Part shown: in pieces, positions 23,345 to 35,347 of the stretch
Layout of the letters: each line of letters starts with the position of its first letter
How positions within the stretch are numbered: position 1 is the first letter of the stretch
From: Symbiotaphrina buchneri
Taxonomy: Eukaryota > Ascomycota > Symbiotaphrinales > Symbiotaphrinaceae
DNA: 64,000 bases
Direction of reading: 5' to 3'
Assembly (NCBI GenBank): GCA_001599915.1
Contig: BCIG01000031.1
Location: 62,001-126,000, forward strand
Notes under the pieces: generated by a model
Database searches by the model: none
What the model saw: the letters and a program-made list of their open reading frames with translations, nothing else
Told to the model about the DNA's origin: nothing
Program-made: the position numbers and the translations under genes

Positions 23345-24308
23345 GTTGATGAAGTATGACGACGGCTTTCGTTGGCGGAGGTCTGTAAGTGTTTTGTATG
23401 GGAACGAAAGGAGAAATGTCCGATGGTATGGGTGGTCTTGTGTTCAGACGATGAGCCAACCTGAACATCTCAAAAGTTGGCGTGAGGATGTGGGAGTGCA
23501 GCGGAGACGCAGCTGGAGCCTGCACTTACTGGTTGTGGTGTGGAGAGGTGTAGAACCTTGAATACGGGTTGCCAAAGGGTATCCCAAGAGAAGTGTCTCA
23601 GGCACAAGGCACTTAATCAATGACTGGAGTTGACTGCAGTGTTTCGGAGATGAAGAAGGAGGCTTGGTGCCGTGCTGCGGGGGGGACAGTTTGTGTAGGT
23701 AGGTACTGAAGCGAGATGCAATTGGAGAGACTCCGCCGGCAGTGAATTGCAACCTTTACAGCGACACATCGTGGAGGAACCTGCTCTAGCAAGCGAGCCT
23801 ATTTGCATTCACCTCAATCGTCTCGACCAATAGTATTCTCCGGCATGGGGCGACCATTTTCTGGATGGTGCAACTATGAAGCAAGTCTTATGAGACATCC
23901 TCCGGGAACTATTCAAGACAATCTGACATAGGAGGGTGGGTGGAGGAGAGGACCAGGCTGCTCCATCTTCTACCCCGGAACCCCTGCCATTACAGCAAAC
24001 AACTGTTGCCAAGACCCTATTCCTAAAGGCACACCCCGGCCCGTCTCTGCTGCATTTGCGAGGAGATCGACACCTCTAGAACCGTAGCATTTCCCTCAAT
24101 GAAGTAAAAGGTGGATGTCATAGGCGCAGCCGTTGATGTGATGCAAATCTGCCACCTTCTGAAGGCAGTGAGCGCCTGTACCATGAAGCTGTTCCGACTG
24201 CCCATGTTTCTGGCACCTGCGAGTGTCCAGTTCCTGCCTGGGTCACTGAGCTTTTTGCGTCCGAAAGTCGTCACCGCCTCTGCTCAAAAGTTTATATCCT
24301 GATTCCGT
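23345..24308. other. intergenic region, no gene seen
   Basis: Almost 1 kb between an ORF1-like gene start and the antiporter's 3' end. I checked for a missing N-terminal module of the copy to the left and found none. Confidence 0.45.
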
Positions 24309-25968
24309 TCAGGTGACCCCCCATACACCAAGGACAGCCTCATGCCTGGCATCTCCGGTGTCCTGTTTCCGCGTCTCTTCCAGTTTCTTGACTCTGCGAA
24401 CCAACAGTCCAACACCAACAGGCCCTATAACTGTGCAGAGCACCGCGGCCCACATGACGATAAGATAGAGTTCGTCAGATCCGGAGAAGATGCCGCGTGA
24501 CTGAGCCACGGACGCAATGAGAAAAGCCACCTCGCCGCGGGCTACCATCGCAAGACCAAGGATTGTGCAGGGATACACGGAAAGCGGCTTTCCTGGTTTC
24601 ACAACGCGGGAAGGCGTTGGCGTTTCGGCCGTTGCTGGAGGAGCGGATGAGCCGGCGGTGCTTGATGATACAGGATAAGGTGTAGCGGATGCAGAGGAAC
24701 CGGGCGGAGCACGTTCACTGAGCTCCATCATACCCGCTCTTCCTTGAGAGCTCGGATATCCCTGGCCTGGATTCTTGCCAACATTCCCATCCTTTGTGAA
24801 GCAGAATCCCAATCGGTATAACTTGACAATCCGTGAGTGCAAACTGGCAGCAGAGCCTGATAGAAAACGGGGTAATCGGACAGAAAAGCGCAAAAGCCAC
24901 AATCCGGTGAGCAGCTTTCCTACCGTCATGAGGATTGCATACACAATACCTTTCCAGACGGTGGACGCGCAGTACCGATGATAGACCTCAACACCACTCA
25001 GTGATACATCCAACGAGTCACGAGGCTGCCCATGATGCTCCTGTTGTTCGGATGATTCCTCTGCTCCATGCGACGCACACGCCGCGGGGTTTGGGTTTGG
25101 GACAGTATCCCACCAGCTGACTGCAGCGCCGGCGAGAAACGCGGCGAAGAGAGGCGAAGCTCCAGCATAGTCCGCTCCAACCACCAAGCCAATCAGCAAC
25201 CCTGTATGTATTACCCATAGTGCTTCCGGCTTCTTCATCTTGTCCGGGACGCGCAGCTGGCCACACATCTTCTCCCAGGCCCAGCAACTGACGACCATAG
25301 CCACGAGCAAACCGATGCTGGCTCCTATTGGTCTCCCTATAGACGCCCCGCTTATCGTTCCAGCCCCACCTCCCAAAGAAGATACGACTTGTATCATGAC
25401 CAGTCCAACCACATCATCCATCATTGCCGCACTTGTCAGCACAACCCCAAGTCTAGTATTGGCGAAGCCGGCGGTGGACAGTATGGCGAAGGTCGTCCCA
25501 AGAGAAGTCGCAGATAGCGCTGCTCCGGCTGCAAAGCATTGTAAAGGAGTCGCGTCCACAAGCCGGGAGAGTACGAATGACAAGGCTATCGGGAGAGATA
25601 TTCCGGTGATCGCGACCGCGGAGGAGAGAGCGAGGTTGGCGAGCAGAGGTCGAAGGGAAGTATGGAGGCCACCTGAGGGTACCAATTGCGTTAGTCACCT
25701 GTGAATTATGCCAGATAGATGCCTTACCCTCATAGACCAGGAGTATTAGCCCGAGATAGCCCAATTGCACGATAGCATCTTCAACACCGGGCCCTAGCCA
25801 GTTCCCCAACGGGGTACCCCAGAAGGTACCGATGAGCACCTGCCCGACAAGACCGCAATATATGAGGCCGTTGAGGAGGCTGTTCACGACATTTAAGATC
25901 AGCAAGAAGGATGTGTTGACGAGGATGGTCGTGATTGTAGGCTCCGCATACGGTAACGACGTTGGCAT
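24309..25968 (-). CDS. Na+/H+ antiporter (cation:proton antiporter family)
   Basis: Two exons (25728-25968 and 24309-25672) joined across a 55-nt intron (GTAAGG, branch CTAAC, acceptor CTCAG), giving 534 residues. The product is a polytopic membrane protein with about a dozen hydrophobic segments. The Na_H_Exchanger fold is seen in GLIYCGLVGQVLIGTFWG, QLGYLGLILLVYEGGLHTSL (the conserved LVYEGGL loop), the unwound-helix region AGAALSATSLGTTFAI and the ion-site segment LTSAAMMDDVVGLVM. The last has the paired Asp typical of electrogenic members. A long hydrophilic loop (about 330-420) carries Ser/Pro-rich sequence before the last helices. Such proteins exchange Na+ or K+ for H+ at the plasma or vacuolar membrane. 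It is the only ordinary housekeeping-type gene inside the ORF1-like array and separates its two groups. Confidence 0.85.
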
Positions 25969-26634
25969 CCTGTCATGAGCGACGTTGGCTGGATGGGCGC
26001 GTCATGCAGGAAGAGGAATGGTTTCTATTGGTTCGGAACAATTATTTTTCCTTTGCCGGAACCAGGAGCCAAGCCCCCCCGCAACCCCCAACTCACAAAC
26101 AGCACGAAGGATTTATCTACCTACCTTACCTACTCCGTAAATAGGATGAAGCTGTAATGTAAGAATATATGGGCTCCAAGTGTCTGGAAGTAGGCTGGAC
26201 TCCACGGAAATAATGTCGTTGGCTTTCAGCCTTTCACGGGGTTTCAGCACAGGCATTGACAGCAACTGCCGAAACTTGCGACATGTGTCAATATAGCCAA
26301 TATCAGCTCGCTCAGCGAATGAGTCGTCTCGTTCCTAAGAATCACAACCAACAGCTGTTACAGAGGCTCTTCGGCCGCGGTCCGATATGTTAATCAATGG
26401 CCCGATTCTTGAAGGAGCTCGGGACGCATTCACTGCGGTTGGCATCTGTTTGACCGCGCCGCTAACACGGAGAATAACAAGCATGGTCCAAAATTCACAC
26501 TGCACCAGTTCGAATATCTTACCGATACCCAAGGCCGGGACCACTGAACTCTCGTCCTTACCTTATGTATCAAAGGCCTGGTACATCCGGACACAGACAA
26601 AGCCCATAAAGAATCACACCCACAGCGCGTGATC
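25969..26634. other. divergent intergenic region
   Basis: Shared upstream region of the antiporter (minus) and the next ORF1-like gene (plus). No gene recognised. Confidence 0.45.
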
Positions 26635-27933
26635 ATGAAGCCGTGGCCCGTACTTGACAAAGCGCCTGCCGGCTTTGCTCACCACGAGTCGGTGCTCAGG
26701 CATGATATCCAGAGACTTCTGACGCGTGGTCAAAGCAAGGACCCCATGCCTTATGAGGTTTACAATCAACTTCTGACGAACGTACTGAAATTCTTGGACA
26801 AAGAGCATATTCAGGCGCATAGCCCCGGGCTTCCAGGACCAAATGCTTTCCCGGGATCTGTCAATGGTACGAGTCACGAGAATATCTCTTGCCCTGTACT
26901 ACAAAAAATGCAACAGACTAATCCCTGATCAGATCAGCATGCTCCAGCCATGGCATCCATTACTACTGCAAGCACTGCAAATCCCTCCGGCAACTACTTC
27001 GCTCTGGGCACCGAGGGACCTCTGGTGGAGCTCAGAAACCACCATCGAAGCCCCGATACCGTGAATCCGGATATGGACGCACAGATGGAATCCATGGAAG
27101 GAGACGAGTTGGACCAAGCGAGCTTGGGCGACTCAGATGTCGAAAAACAGCTCACGGCCATTCAAAAGTCTGGCCATGAGGATGAGGACTGGCCTAGACA
27201 CGATAAGCGCATGATCATCGTAGACAAGGTTCATAAAGAGTGGACAACCCATAATGTGGCCAACTTAGACGCACGGGACAATGCCCAAAGGCTGATCGAG
27301 ACTGCTCTCCTCGGCCGCCTGCAGTCTCATCCGGACGCCGCACTTCGCCATGTCAAGTTCCGGCAGATATCTAATCCTAGTTTTCGTCAGGTCTTGCTCC
27401 TGACAGAGGATAAAGACGAGGCTGACATACTGAGGGACAATGAGATTGAGTGGGTCGACTGCCTTGGACCGAAAGCAAGGATCCAATACTCTCGGGTTAT
27501 AGTGACGGGTGTCAATAAGATCCATGACCTCAACGCAGATCTGATCAACAATATGTTAGTGACGGAGAACGACTACTTCCTGAGCGAAGGTCCGGTTCAA
27601 CACACAGGGCGGTTCAAATGGAAAAGGGTAGCAGGGGTAGCAAGCTCGGTGCTGGAGCTGGTGTTCAAGAGTCCGTTCGAAGCCAAGCTGGCCATCTACC
27701 ATGGCGTGATGCTTGCTGGCCGTCAGTACGCTTGCACAGTAAACGATATAGACCGGAAATGTTCTATGTGCTTCCAATACAACCATGAACCGTCCGCCTG
27801 TAGCTATCCAAAAGCTACGCCAACTCTCTCCTCGCAGAAACAAGACAGTGATGTGGAGATGGCATCCAGCAATGTCGTCAAGACTAAACCCTCTCGTATG
27901 TTCGGGTATGGAGGTCGTTCCGTTGGAAACTGA
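26635..27933 (+). CDS. ORF1-like family protein with a single zinc knuckle
   Basis: Two exons, 26635-26866 and 26933-27933, give 410 residues. The 66-nt intron (GTACGA donor, branch GACTAAT, acceptor GATCAG) removes an in-frame TGA, and both exons lie in the same frame. Exon 1 carries the N-terminal module (KPWPVLDKAPAGFAHHES, then DPMPYEVYNQLLTNVLKFL). Exon 2 carries an acidic linker, the RRM-like domain (about 150-340, hallmark DNEIEWVDCLGPKARIQYSRV) and only one zinc knuckle (CSMCFQYNHEPSAC). The second and third knuckles and the FPQC lead-in are gone (the lead-in reads VNDIDRKC). This is the first gene of the rightward group, divergent from the antiporter. The intron placement between module and linker recurs in other copies. 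Confidence 0.72.
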
Positions 27934-28433
27934 TCAATGGGCAATGACCGGCCAAACTTGATCAGGAAGAGGATGAAACGCATGGGAGAATGTGGTCGAA
28001 GGGAGATTTGTGCACAACAGCATTGCAGAGCGGAATAGTCACTTCTTCCGCACTGGCATGATTCGTTTGGATGGTAGTCGTTGGTAGTCAACCGATACTC
28101 CGCCCTTCAAACTCTGTTATTAGTCTTGATATGCCCCGTCCCATCCTTCCAAGTCCGATTGTCTACGCCGAACCTTCTGTACAACACCTGGAGACTTACT
28201 GACACTGTAATCCTGCTGCCCGAGCCATTGCACAGGCACATCAAGTGAAGAGGTTCCATTAAGCGTTACGGCACATGCAAGTCGTGTCTCCTGTGTAACG
28301 TCCCACTTTCCACGCGTCAACGCGTCCAGGGGAGCCGCACCTTCTTCATTCAACTGCTCCAGTCGAGAACTTCGTGCACCTCCACGCCGTAACCGCAATT
28401 CAGACCGACTACTATCGTCGCCTTGATATTACC
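27934..28433. other. intergenic region between tandem family members
   Basis: Half a kilobase with no gene or clear repeat. Confidence 0.45.
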
Positions 28434-30682
28434 ATGGCCGGCCGGGATTGGCCCCAGGTTGGCTCCGTCCGCAGAGGCTTAGCCCAACACACCGCGGAGT
28501 TGGACGACGATACGCTCCGACTCTTGGGTTACGCCATCTACCAGGAGCCAATGCCCTTCGACACATACATGCCATACTTGATGAGCGTTGCGGAGCATCT
28601 GAGGAAGACGCGTTTACAGACCCGGATCCACAATGTCAATAATGAGGGTGTGGGTATTCAAGGCAATGACATGAGGCCTATACGATCAACTCCTGCTGGT
28701 GAGGATCATCAGTTGCAGGCCGCCGGCCATGAAGACGTGGACATCAGAGAGGGGACCGAGGCCACAGGTTCCGGGGTGGCCCTCGTGTGCCAGATAAATA
28801 TACGAAGAACAGAGAAGACGTCTCACCACTGCATACTCCAGTGGAAGAAAGCGCCGGAGTGCCACGACCTGGCCCCGCTGCAGCGCCTGGGGTAGAAATA
28901 TGGGCGAAGAGGATGTCTCAGCCACCAAATTCACGAGGAATGGATAAATCCAGATGCATGGACAGGGCATCAGATGAAGAACGTCCAGAGGGGCCTCACG
29001 CTCAACTACGAAATGGAAGCTCCTATGGGCCCCGCATAATGGCCATCGAGCGGCAAGCAACGCCTGATGATGCTGAAAATGGAGCAGGAGGACAACATCA
29101 CCCACACAGCATGAGAAATGGAAATCCTCCACCTGAGCAACAGTTGAGCCTACGTTCTCGAACTCACCTAGTCACTCCTGCAATGCAAGATGACCAGATC
29201 TCCGAAAGCCAACCTGCGAGAACCGGTGATGAAGTGGAAAGCGGCAATCGTACCAGGAGCCGAACCCGACGTGTTGCGGTATCACAAATACGTACCTTAC
29301 AAGGCCAGCACTTCGAGGCAAATCATACCCCGGTAGGCTTTGGTGCGGAATCTTACGGCGACGGGTCCGAATCGGAGCATTTGCAAGAATGTGAAGGTGT
29401 GGGGAACTCATCGGAGTTGGTGAAGGAGGAGAGATATGATGAAAATCATGGGAGCCAAAGAAAGCGAAAGAGAAAGAGCGAAGAAGGTGTAGAACGTCCA
29501 GAACCGGCGATCGAAGTGGTCTACAATATGCCTAGGCGTATCAAGGCCGAAAGAAGTTCAAGCGACGACGACGAACATTCCGACGACGTCTCTGACACGG
29601 CTGATGATGAGGAAGCCACCTCCGACGAAGATGAAGAAGCTACCTCCGACGAAGATGAAGAAGCTACCTCCGACGAAGGTGAGGACGATACATCTAGAGA
29701 GACGGCCACTAGGACCGACGGAGCAGAGAAAGGAATATCCAAATCTGGATCCGGTTGGCCAATGCTCGATGCGTGCAAGATAATTGTTGCTGCAGTGGAC
29801 AGACAGTTGATATCTAAAAGACACCAGAACGATGCTAGAAACTTAGAGCTCTTCCTAAACAAAAGCTTCCGAAAACGCCATGATGGAATCCACGGCGTCA
29901 TTGTTGGAGCAGTCACTATCTTGAAGAACTTCAATATTGTTCTATATGCCAAGGACTCAGTCCAGGCAGATTGTCTCAGGAAGAACGAGCGTGCGTGGGT
30001 GAAGATGCTGGGAGTAGCTGCCTTGATCAGAACTTTCAATGTACTTGTGTCGAAGGTAGCTGAAAGCGTAGCTTTGGTCAAAAGCGACATAGCCACGTTG
30101 AATCGACAGCTGGTGGAAGGCAACACCCTCCTGATCACTACAGCCCCTATCAAGGAAGTGGATAGTCGCCGGTCGCCAGATTCAGTCATTTTGAAATTCT
30201 ACAACCGCGTCGATGCTAACACGGTTATATTGGGACACCTGAGGCTGGGCAGGTTGACGTTCCAGTGTTGCTTGTACCGCGAGCACAAGTTTCCTCAATG
30301 TGGACGCTGCTATCAATACAATCACATCTCGATTGATTGCGAGAACGAATGGCGATGCCCTTACTGCAGTGGATGCCACAGAAAGAATAAGTGCCCTGTC
30401 AAGGCGAATGAATCCTTCCAACCGAAATGCACAAATTGTGACGGCTGCCATGCTGCTTTCGACGAGCGCTGTCCAGCGCGGTCCATCCGGCGTGAAGTTT
30501 ACGAAGCTAAACCTGAGGCAATATGCTTCTCCGGGAGTGTCAGAGCTATCAATGGCACTTCCTCAGAGGAGATTCTATTGCCAGGTCCTATCAACAAACG
30601 AAAGCGGCAAGAAGATGATGACAGCCCCACCCGGCCCGACACCACGGTCACTAACGCGAAGCGGATGAAGGTTGCAGCTTGA
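28434..30682 (+). CDS. ORF1-like zinc-knuckle family protein with acidic repeat
   Basis: The first exon (28434-28698) encodes the N-terminal module: MAGRDWPQVGSVRRGLAQHT, then EPMPFDTYMPYLMSVAEHL. A GTGAGG donor at 28699 is joined to an acceptor at 28751 or 28793; both keep the frame and give 731 or 717 residues. The long linker is basic, then acidic, and contains three tandem EATSDEDE units. The RRM-like domain (about 425-600, with NERAWVKMLGVAALIRTFNV) leads to FPQC and three knuckles (CGRCYQYNHISIDC, CPYCSGCHRKNKC, CTNCDGCHAAFDERC). A KRKRQEDDDSP…AKRMKVAA tail looks like a bipartite nuclear signal. The frame is fully open and well organised, so this copy is probably a working gene. Confidence 0.78.
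29612..29683 (+). repeat. three 24-bp tandem repeats coding for acidic octapeptides
   Basis: Three nearly identical units starting GAAGC(C/T)ACCTCCGACGAAG lie head to tail inside the linker of the ORF1-like gene at 28434-30682. They encode EATSDEDE, EATSDEDE and EATSDEGE. Their antisense strand is also open, so it produces a spurious Ser-rich frame. Confidence 0.85.
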
Positions 30683-31362
30683 AAATATGGATTATCAGGG
30701 TGTGAGTTGGTCACGATGATGGAAATCCAGTCTACGGACTCGTCGTCGAGGACCATATGCTTAAGAGTGGAAACAAGAGCTGAATAGTAAGCTTGCAATC
30801 CGGCAAGGGAAGTACCTATGTAAATTAGACATCAAGCCTTTAGCAAGAGGGAACGTATCCCAATTCGCTCTGCTCTTTTCTGTAATAATGCAATCAAGTG
30901 ATCACGGGCTTTCCAGATCTTGCCAGGGCGAACTATGGAACAATAGGTGACAATAGTGCCTTTGTCGTGCGCTGGAAGCTGCTCGACCTTTTTGGGTTTT
31001 CTCACCTCCCACTCCCCAGCCACCCACTCTTTTACCTCCCACAAAGAGCCATCAACCGATAACACCATCCCCATACAATCTCCATCGCTGAATAAAGCTT
31101 CTACCATTCGATAAACCTTCGATCAATCTCAAGCTGTCGACGTGAACCTCTTCTCAACTATCAATACTCGCTCGCTGCCAGCCGCGGTTTCCGTCCGACG
31201 CCAGCAGGCGAACGTAAGTGCATCATCGAATCGCAGCCATTTCAGCTCGTCAACGGGTACCAACGACCGACCAGGGCCTTCACCTGACTGGTGAACATCC
31301 AGTCTCACTTTCATCCCACTCCTGGACGATAGCTCATTGCGCTCCAAAACTACGACCTCGCA
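30683..31362. other. intergenic region, no gene seen
   Basis: About 680 nt between two rightward family members. The last 150 nt are rich in CTC/TCC as in other leaders of this array. Confidence 0.45.
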
Positions 31363-33117
31363 ATGGCCACAATCTACTGGCCCAGCGTCGGTGAACAACC
31401 TGAGAGCCTCCAAGCCCACGCCAAAGAACTCGAAGCCGACGTACGCAAACTCCTCGGCTATGGAGCGACCGCGAATCCCATGCCCCAAACTGCCTATGGC
31501 CCCCTTCTGCAGAGCGTCCTTGTCTTCATCCACAAAGTACGGAAGCAGCCTGATACGAGCGAGATGAAACCTGCCCTCAAAGCTCTCTCCGAGTCCGCTC
31601 AAGCTCTACGCGCAGAGCTTGTCGCAGTCCTGAGGAAGTCCGGTGATACTTCTCGTGACTTGGATGTGCCCAAGCAGACTTGCGAAACTGTCAAGAAAAC
31701 TTGTGATATTGTCAAGGAGGAAGATTTGTTGTTACTCGACGACGAGGACATGATAAGCTCTTCCGCTTCATCTACATCATGGGGACTAGATGAGCTCATG
31801 GGCACAACTCCGGTTCTTGATAACCATAGTCACAGCATCATTCCTATCTCGGAGGCTACTGCAGTTGGAAAGTCTCTGTCCGACCAGGAGCTCTCAGCTA
31901 TTGTTCATGTCGCCCAGCAGGTAGCTGGGGAGAACGCAAGCGGCACAGTTGTCAAGAATGTCGAAGAAACGCCAAGAGCTCTGTCTCCCCCGAGACCTCT
32001 TGAAAAGGCAGCCTTGCCTGATCTGGCCAGGGTGGAGACTGCCGCAAGCAAGGAAGAAATCATCGAGAGACCGGCAGTAATGAAGACAGTAACCAAGGCG
32101 CCTTCCGCTACTTTCACAACGCCGGAAAAGGCAGCTACGACGGAGTCGACTGGAAGCAACTTTCACGAGAGGAAGGCAACCCAGAACAGCCCAGCTAAGC
32201 GTGGCGGCAGCCCCATCAAGCGCGCCAGAGGTGGCTCCACGTCTTGGCCCAAGGTTGACTTTTGCAAATTCATCATCACAAACACAGACAAAGCACGGAC
32301 CACGGGCCCGAACCTGATTGTTGAAAGCTTGGTCAATGCCATCTTTTCCAGCTCCAGTGATGGTGTACTGGCGCGGTTGCGCATTGGAGGTCTCTCCGTT
32401 ATGCAGAACGGCGATGTCATCTTTTACGCTACCGGCAAGACGCAGTCAAAACAGTTGAGAAAGACTGAAAAACAATGGGTCATCTGCTTTGGTGCAAATG
32501 CAAAGATACAGACCTACGATGTTGTCATTCGCAATATAGCCAGCCGCCAGAACGAACGCTATACCGAGGAGGCACTTCTGATGAAACTGCATGAAGATAA
32601 CATCCACTTGCCAATAACCCGTATGAAGTCCGCCACGTGGGAACAGGGATCGACACCTAAGCAGGCCAAGATTATCCTTTGCTTCTACACCGCGTCGGAT
32701 GCAAACAACGTCATCAAGGAGAAAGTGAAATGGAATGGTGCGGTCCTTGACTGTATGAAACTGGAGTTTGGTGAGACGTTCCTTCAGTGCCCGAAATGCT
32801 GGAAGTTTGGACACGGCAAAGACAAATGCACAGGCGAGGAGAAATGTCCCTACTGCTCCAAGGAACATAATAAGGCCGTCTGCCCTGTCCGCAAAGACTC
32901 CTCACTTGCAAGGTGCTGTGCCAACTGTCACGGCAATCACGAAGCATTCCATAATGGATGTCCAACGAGGAAGAAGTGCAAGTCGGAGTGGGATGCGGAG
33001 CATTATTGTCAGACAGCAGCTTTGTATGTGGAGGATGAGGCTGTCCACGTCGGTCCGGGCAATTCTAAGGTTCAACGCGGCAATCATGGGAAGAAGGCGG
33101 CCGGTGGAGGCAAGTAG
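31363..33117 (+). CDS. ORF1-like zinc-knuckle family protein, full-length, single exon
   Basis: 584 residues from the ATG at 31363. The N-terminal module (about 1-60) has WPSVGEQPESLQAHAKELE followed by PMPQTAYGPLLQSVLVFI. A long Ser/Thr/Glu linker (about 65-285) follows. The RRM-like domain (about 290-465) begins SWPKVDFCKFIITNTDKAR and has TEKQWVICFGANAKIQTYDV. FLQC replaces FPQC ahead of three intact knuckles (CPKCWKFGHGKDKC, CPYCSKEHNKAVC, CANCHGNHEAFHNGC; about 475-540). This is the cleanest example of the whole layout in one exon and the best reference copy for the array. RNA binding is expected from the family; nothing suggests its own mobility, because no RT frame follows. Confidence 0.82.
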   Translation: MATIYWPSVGEQPESLQAHAKELEADVRKLLGYGATANPMPQTAYGPLLQSVLVFIHKVRKQPDTSEMKPALKALSESAQALRAELVAVLRKSGDTSRDLDVPKQTCETVKKTCDIVKEEDLLLLDDEDMISSSASSTSWGLDELMGTTPVLDNHSHSIIPISEATAVGKSLSDQELSAIVHVAQQVAGENASGTVVKNVEETPRALSPPRPLEKAALPDLARVETAASKEEIIERPAVMKTVTKAPSATFTTPEKAATTESTGSNFHERKATQNSPAKRGGSPIKRARGGSTSWPKVDFCKFIITNTDKARTTGPNLIVESLVNAIFSSSSDGVLARLRIGGLSVMQNGDVIFYATGKTQSKQLRKTEKQWVICFGANAKIQTYDVVIRNIASRQNERYTEEALLMKLHEDNIHLPITRMKSATWEQGSTPKQAKIILCFYTASDANNVIKEKVKWNGAVLDCMKLEFGETFLQCPKCWKFGHGKDKCTGEEKCPYCSKEHNKAVCPVRKDSSLARCCANCHGNHEAFHNGCPTRKKCKSEWDAEHYCQTAALYVEDEAVHVGPGNSKVQRGNHGKKAAGGGK

Positions 33118-33842
33118 CACCGCGCAGTGGGATCGAAGAGTGGCATATCTGTCTATCAGATGGGTTGTACTCAAGTGAGGGAAGGTGTCCAATGAAGGAT
33201 TGCGATCTCGTTGGCGAACGAACTGGATAAGGGAGTTTGTTACGGAAGTGCTATGCTTAGGAGCGGAGGAATTAGGTACACTTTCGACTTCGGGGAATCT
33301 TAATGACCTACTGCGATGTTGCTGCCTCTTTATGGCGTATGGGCCAACAAGCGGCGACAGCATATGGACGGTATCAGTCTCTACTCTACTTGCATTTCCA
33401 GAATTGATGCTTATCATGCAAACGTGTGTCACTATTGGTGCTTCCAAAAGTAACCTTCTACCATGTCATTGATATTACAAAAGCCTCTAGAGAATCGGCG
33501 ACCAGTCCGAGCATGTTTGGATGAGAACTAACTCGAGAAAATTGGACAATGCACCAGAGTGTAGTCAGCGTCGGCAACCTCGAGCTGGATGGGATCCCAT
33601 TTCTGTAGGCAGCCAGCGTGACCATATGGTGATTCACCCATTGCATTCACTGAGCCCACCATGATACCCGGGTCGAGGGCCTCGTGACATCCATCCACCT
33701 TCTCAAGATAGATCCCTCCACACTCCACGCTCTCAGTAAAGCAGTTGACAACGAACCCATCTTGACCGACAGCGCTTCTCCTCTGCTCCTCCTTCACCTC
33801 AAGCATCAATATTTGAACGAATCCCAAAAGACATCATCCAAA
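33118..33842. other. intergenic region, no gene seen
   Basis: About 725 nt between two family members. A frame upstream of the next ATG is open back to 33684 but has no ATG and no family resemblance. Confidence 0.45.
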
Positions 33843-35347
33843 ATGAGGGACGACGGCACCCCAGCACCCAAAGTGGAGTTCGGGGCCGGTGCGGAGGATC
33901 TAGGCGAGCATCTCGATCTCATTGATGCACAGGCAGATCAGTTCGTGGAAACCTGCACGTATACCACAAAATTACCTCAGGATGTGGCAGACAAGATGAT
34001 CGAGCCTTTTATACAGACGTTGAGGGACGCGCTCGCGAAAGTGCGCCGTGAACGGGCTCCCGTCGAGTCGAGCAAGTAACTATTTAGGAAGCAGCATCTC
34101 GCGCATGAATAAAACTGAGGAACTGTAGGGGGCAGTCACATAAACGGCAATTATCCACGCAGAACCATGAGAAGACGGACTCGCCCAGCAGACGGAACCT
34201 CAACAGCCAGTATCTGAACAGAACCGAGCTATCAAAACCGCTGACGGCTTTTTCGCAAACACCCCACAAATCTGGACTCAAAGCGCTTTCGCCTCAAGGG
34301 TCTTCACCCCATAAAAAAGAGCCTATCAAAAATTTGAAGCCACAGAAACTTGCACCTAACGAGAGTGCGTCTCAAAGGCCCCCTCCATCGAAGACAGATC
34401 CTCGTGGAATGCCCGTTACAAAGGGTGGTCTCAAGTCAGACTGGCCCATGGACGAAGGGCACCGCATCAACATAATGAAAGTTAGTCGGACTTTTTTGTC
34501 CGCTCAGTGCCAGAACTCGGCGAGCAAAGTAGAGGATGTGCTAAATGAGCACCTGAAGAACCATCAAGACCCCGAAATAAGGGGCAAACTTGTTGGAAGG
34601 GTAGCTATCCTGAAGAACCAAGACGTTGTCGTCCACGCAGCCTATCGAAATCATGCCGAAATATTGAGATCCACATTCGTTAAGTGGAGCGGGGTGTCTG
34701 GGGGCGGCGCTGTCATCAGGCGCTACATGATCGAAGTCAAAGACATACCGATAAATGACGTTGGCGGACTGGACTCCAAGCAGTTCCTGGGGAAGTTGAA
34801 GGAGTTCAATCCTCTAATACTCGGCAATAGAGCCGCGGTCGACTATGCCGCATATAGCTGGGGGTCTACTAGGGGATCCAGCGATAGCCGCATTAAAAAG
34901 TTCGCCAAGCCGGCCACGATTGCCTTCCATCTCCCCTCTGCCGCCAACAAAGTGATTGATGAAGGTATCATGTGGGACCACAAGAAGAAAAAGTGTCTGG
35001 TGCCCACTCCTGGCCTGCGGTTTCCCCAATTCAGGAAATGCTGGGGTCTCTACCATTTTGAAGAGGATCGCAATTGCCAACTGGTGTGCAAGAATTGTGG
35101 GGTAAATCACCGTGTCCGGCACAATGAGAAATGCCCCGATCCGCCCAGATGTGTCAACTGCGGCGGAGATCATCCCTCCATTGACGAAATGTGTCCTCAG
35201 CGTCAAGCGGCCAAGCAGAATGGAACGGCGGTGCCCGATATCCAACGCAGTTGCACATTCAGGACGGCCCTTCTGATAAGATGGCATGGCCTCTATGATA
35301 TTGCCCGTCTGCTTGTTTCGGTGGTCCACTTCCACCAACCACCATGA
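33843..35347 (+). CDS. ORF1-like zinc-knuckle protein, first knuckle defective
   Basis: Two exons, 33843-34075 and 34129-35347, give 483 residues. The 53-nt intron (GTAACT to TGTAG) links an N-terminal-module exon (FGAGAEDLGEHLDLIDAQ, then LPQDVADKMIEPFIQTL) to a linker and RRM-like exon. The frame upstream of the RRM-like domain is open back to the acceptor, which supports the join. The RRM-like domain begins DWPMDEGHRINIMKV and belongs to the same subfamily as the copies at 22394 and 37832 (VEDVLNEHLKNHQDPEIRGK). In the first knuckle the leading Cys is Phe (FPQFRKCWGLYHFEEDRNC). The second and third are intact (CKNCGVNHRVRHNEKC, CVNCGGDHPSIDEMC). The hallmark Trp is kept (FVKWSGVSGG). The last 30 residues look unlike relatives and may be intron read-through. 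Confidence 0.72.

Noticed and set aside
26867-26932. An inactivating stop in the gene at 26635
   Set aside because: The TGA lies inside a canonical 66-nt intron with a GACTAAT branch site that preserves the frame.
29521-30189. A 222-residue Ser-rich protein on the minus strand
   Set aside because: It is the antisense shadow of the ORF1-like gene, opened by the repetitive acidic codons.
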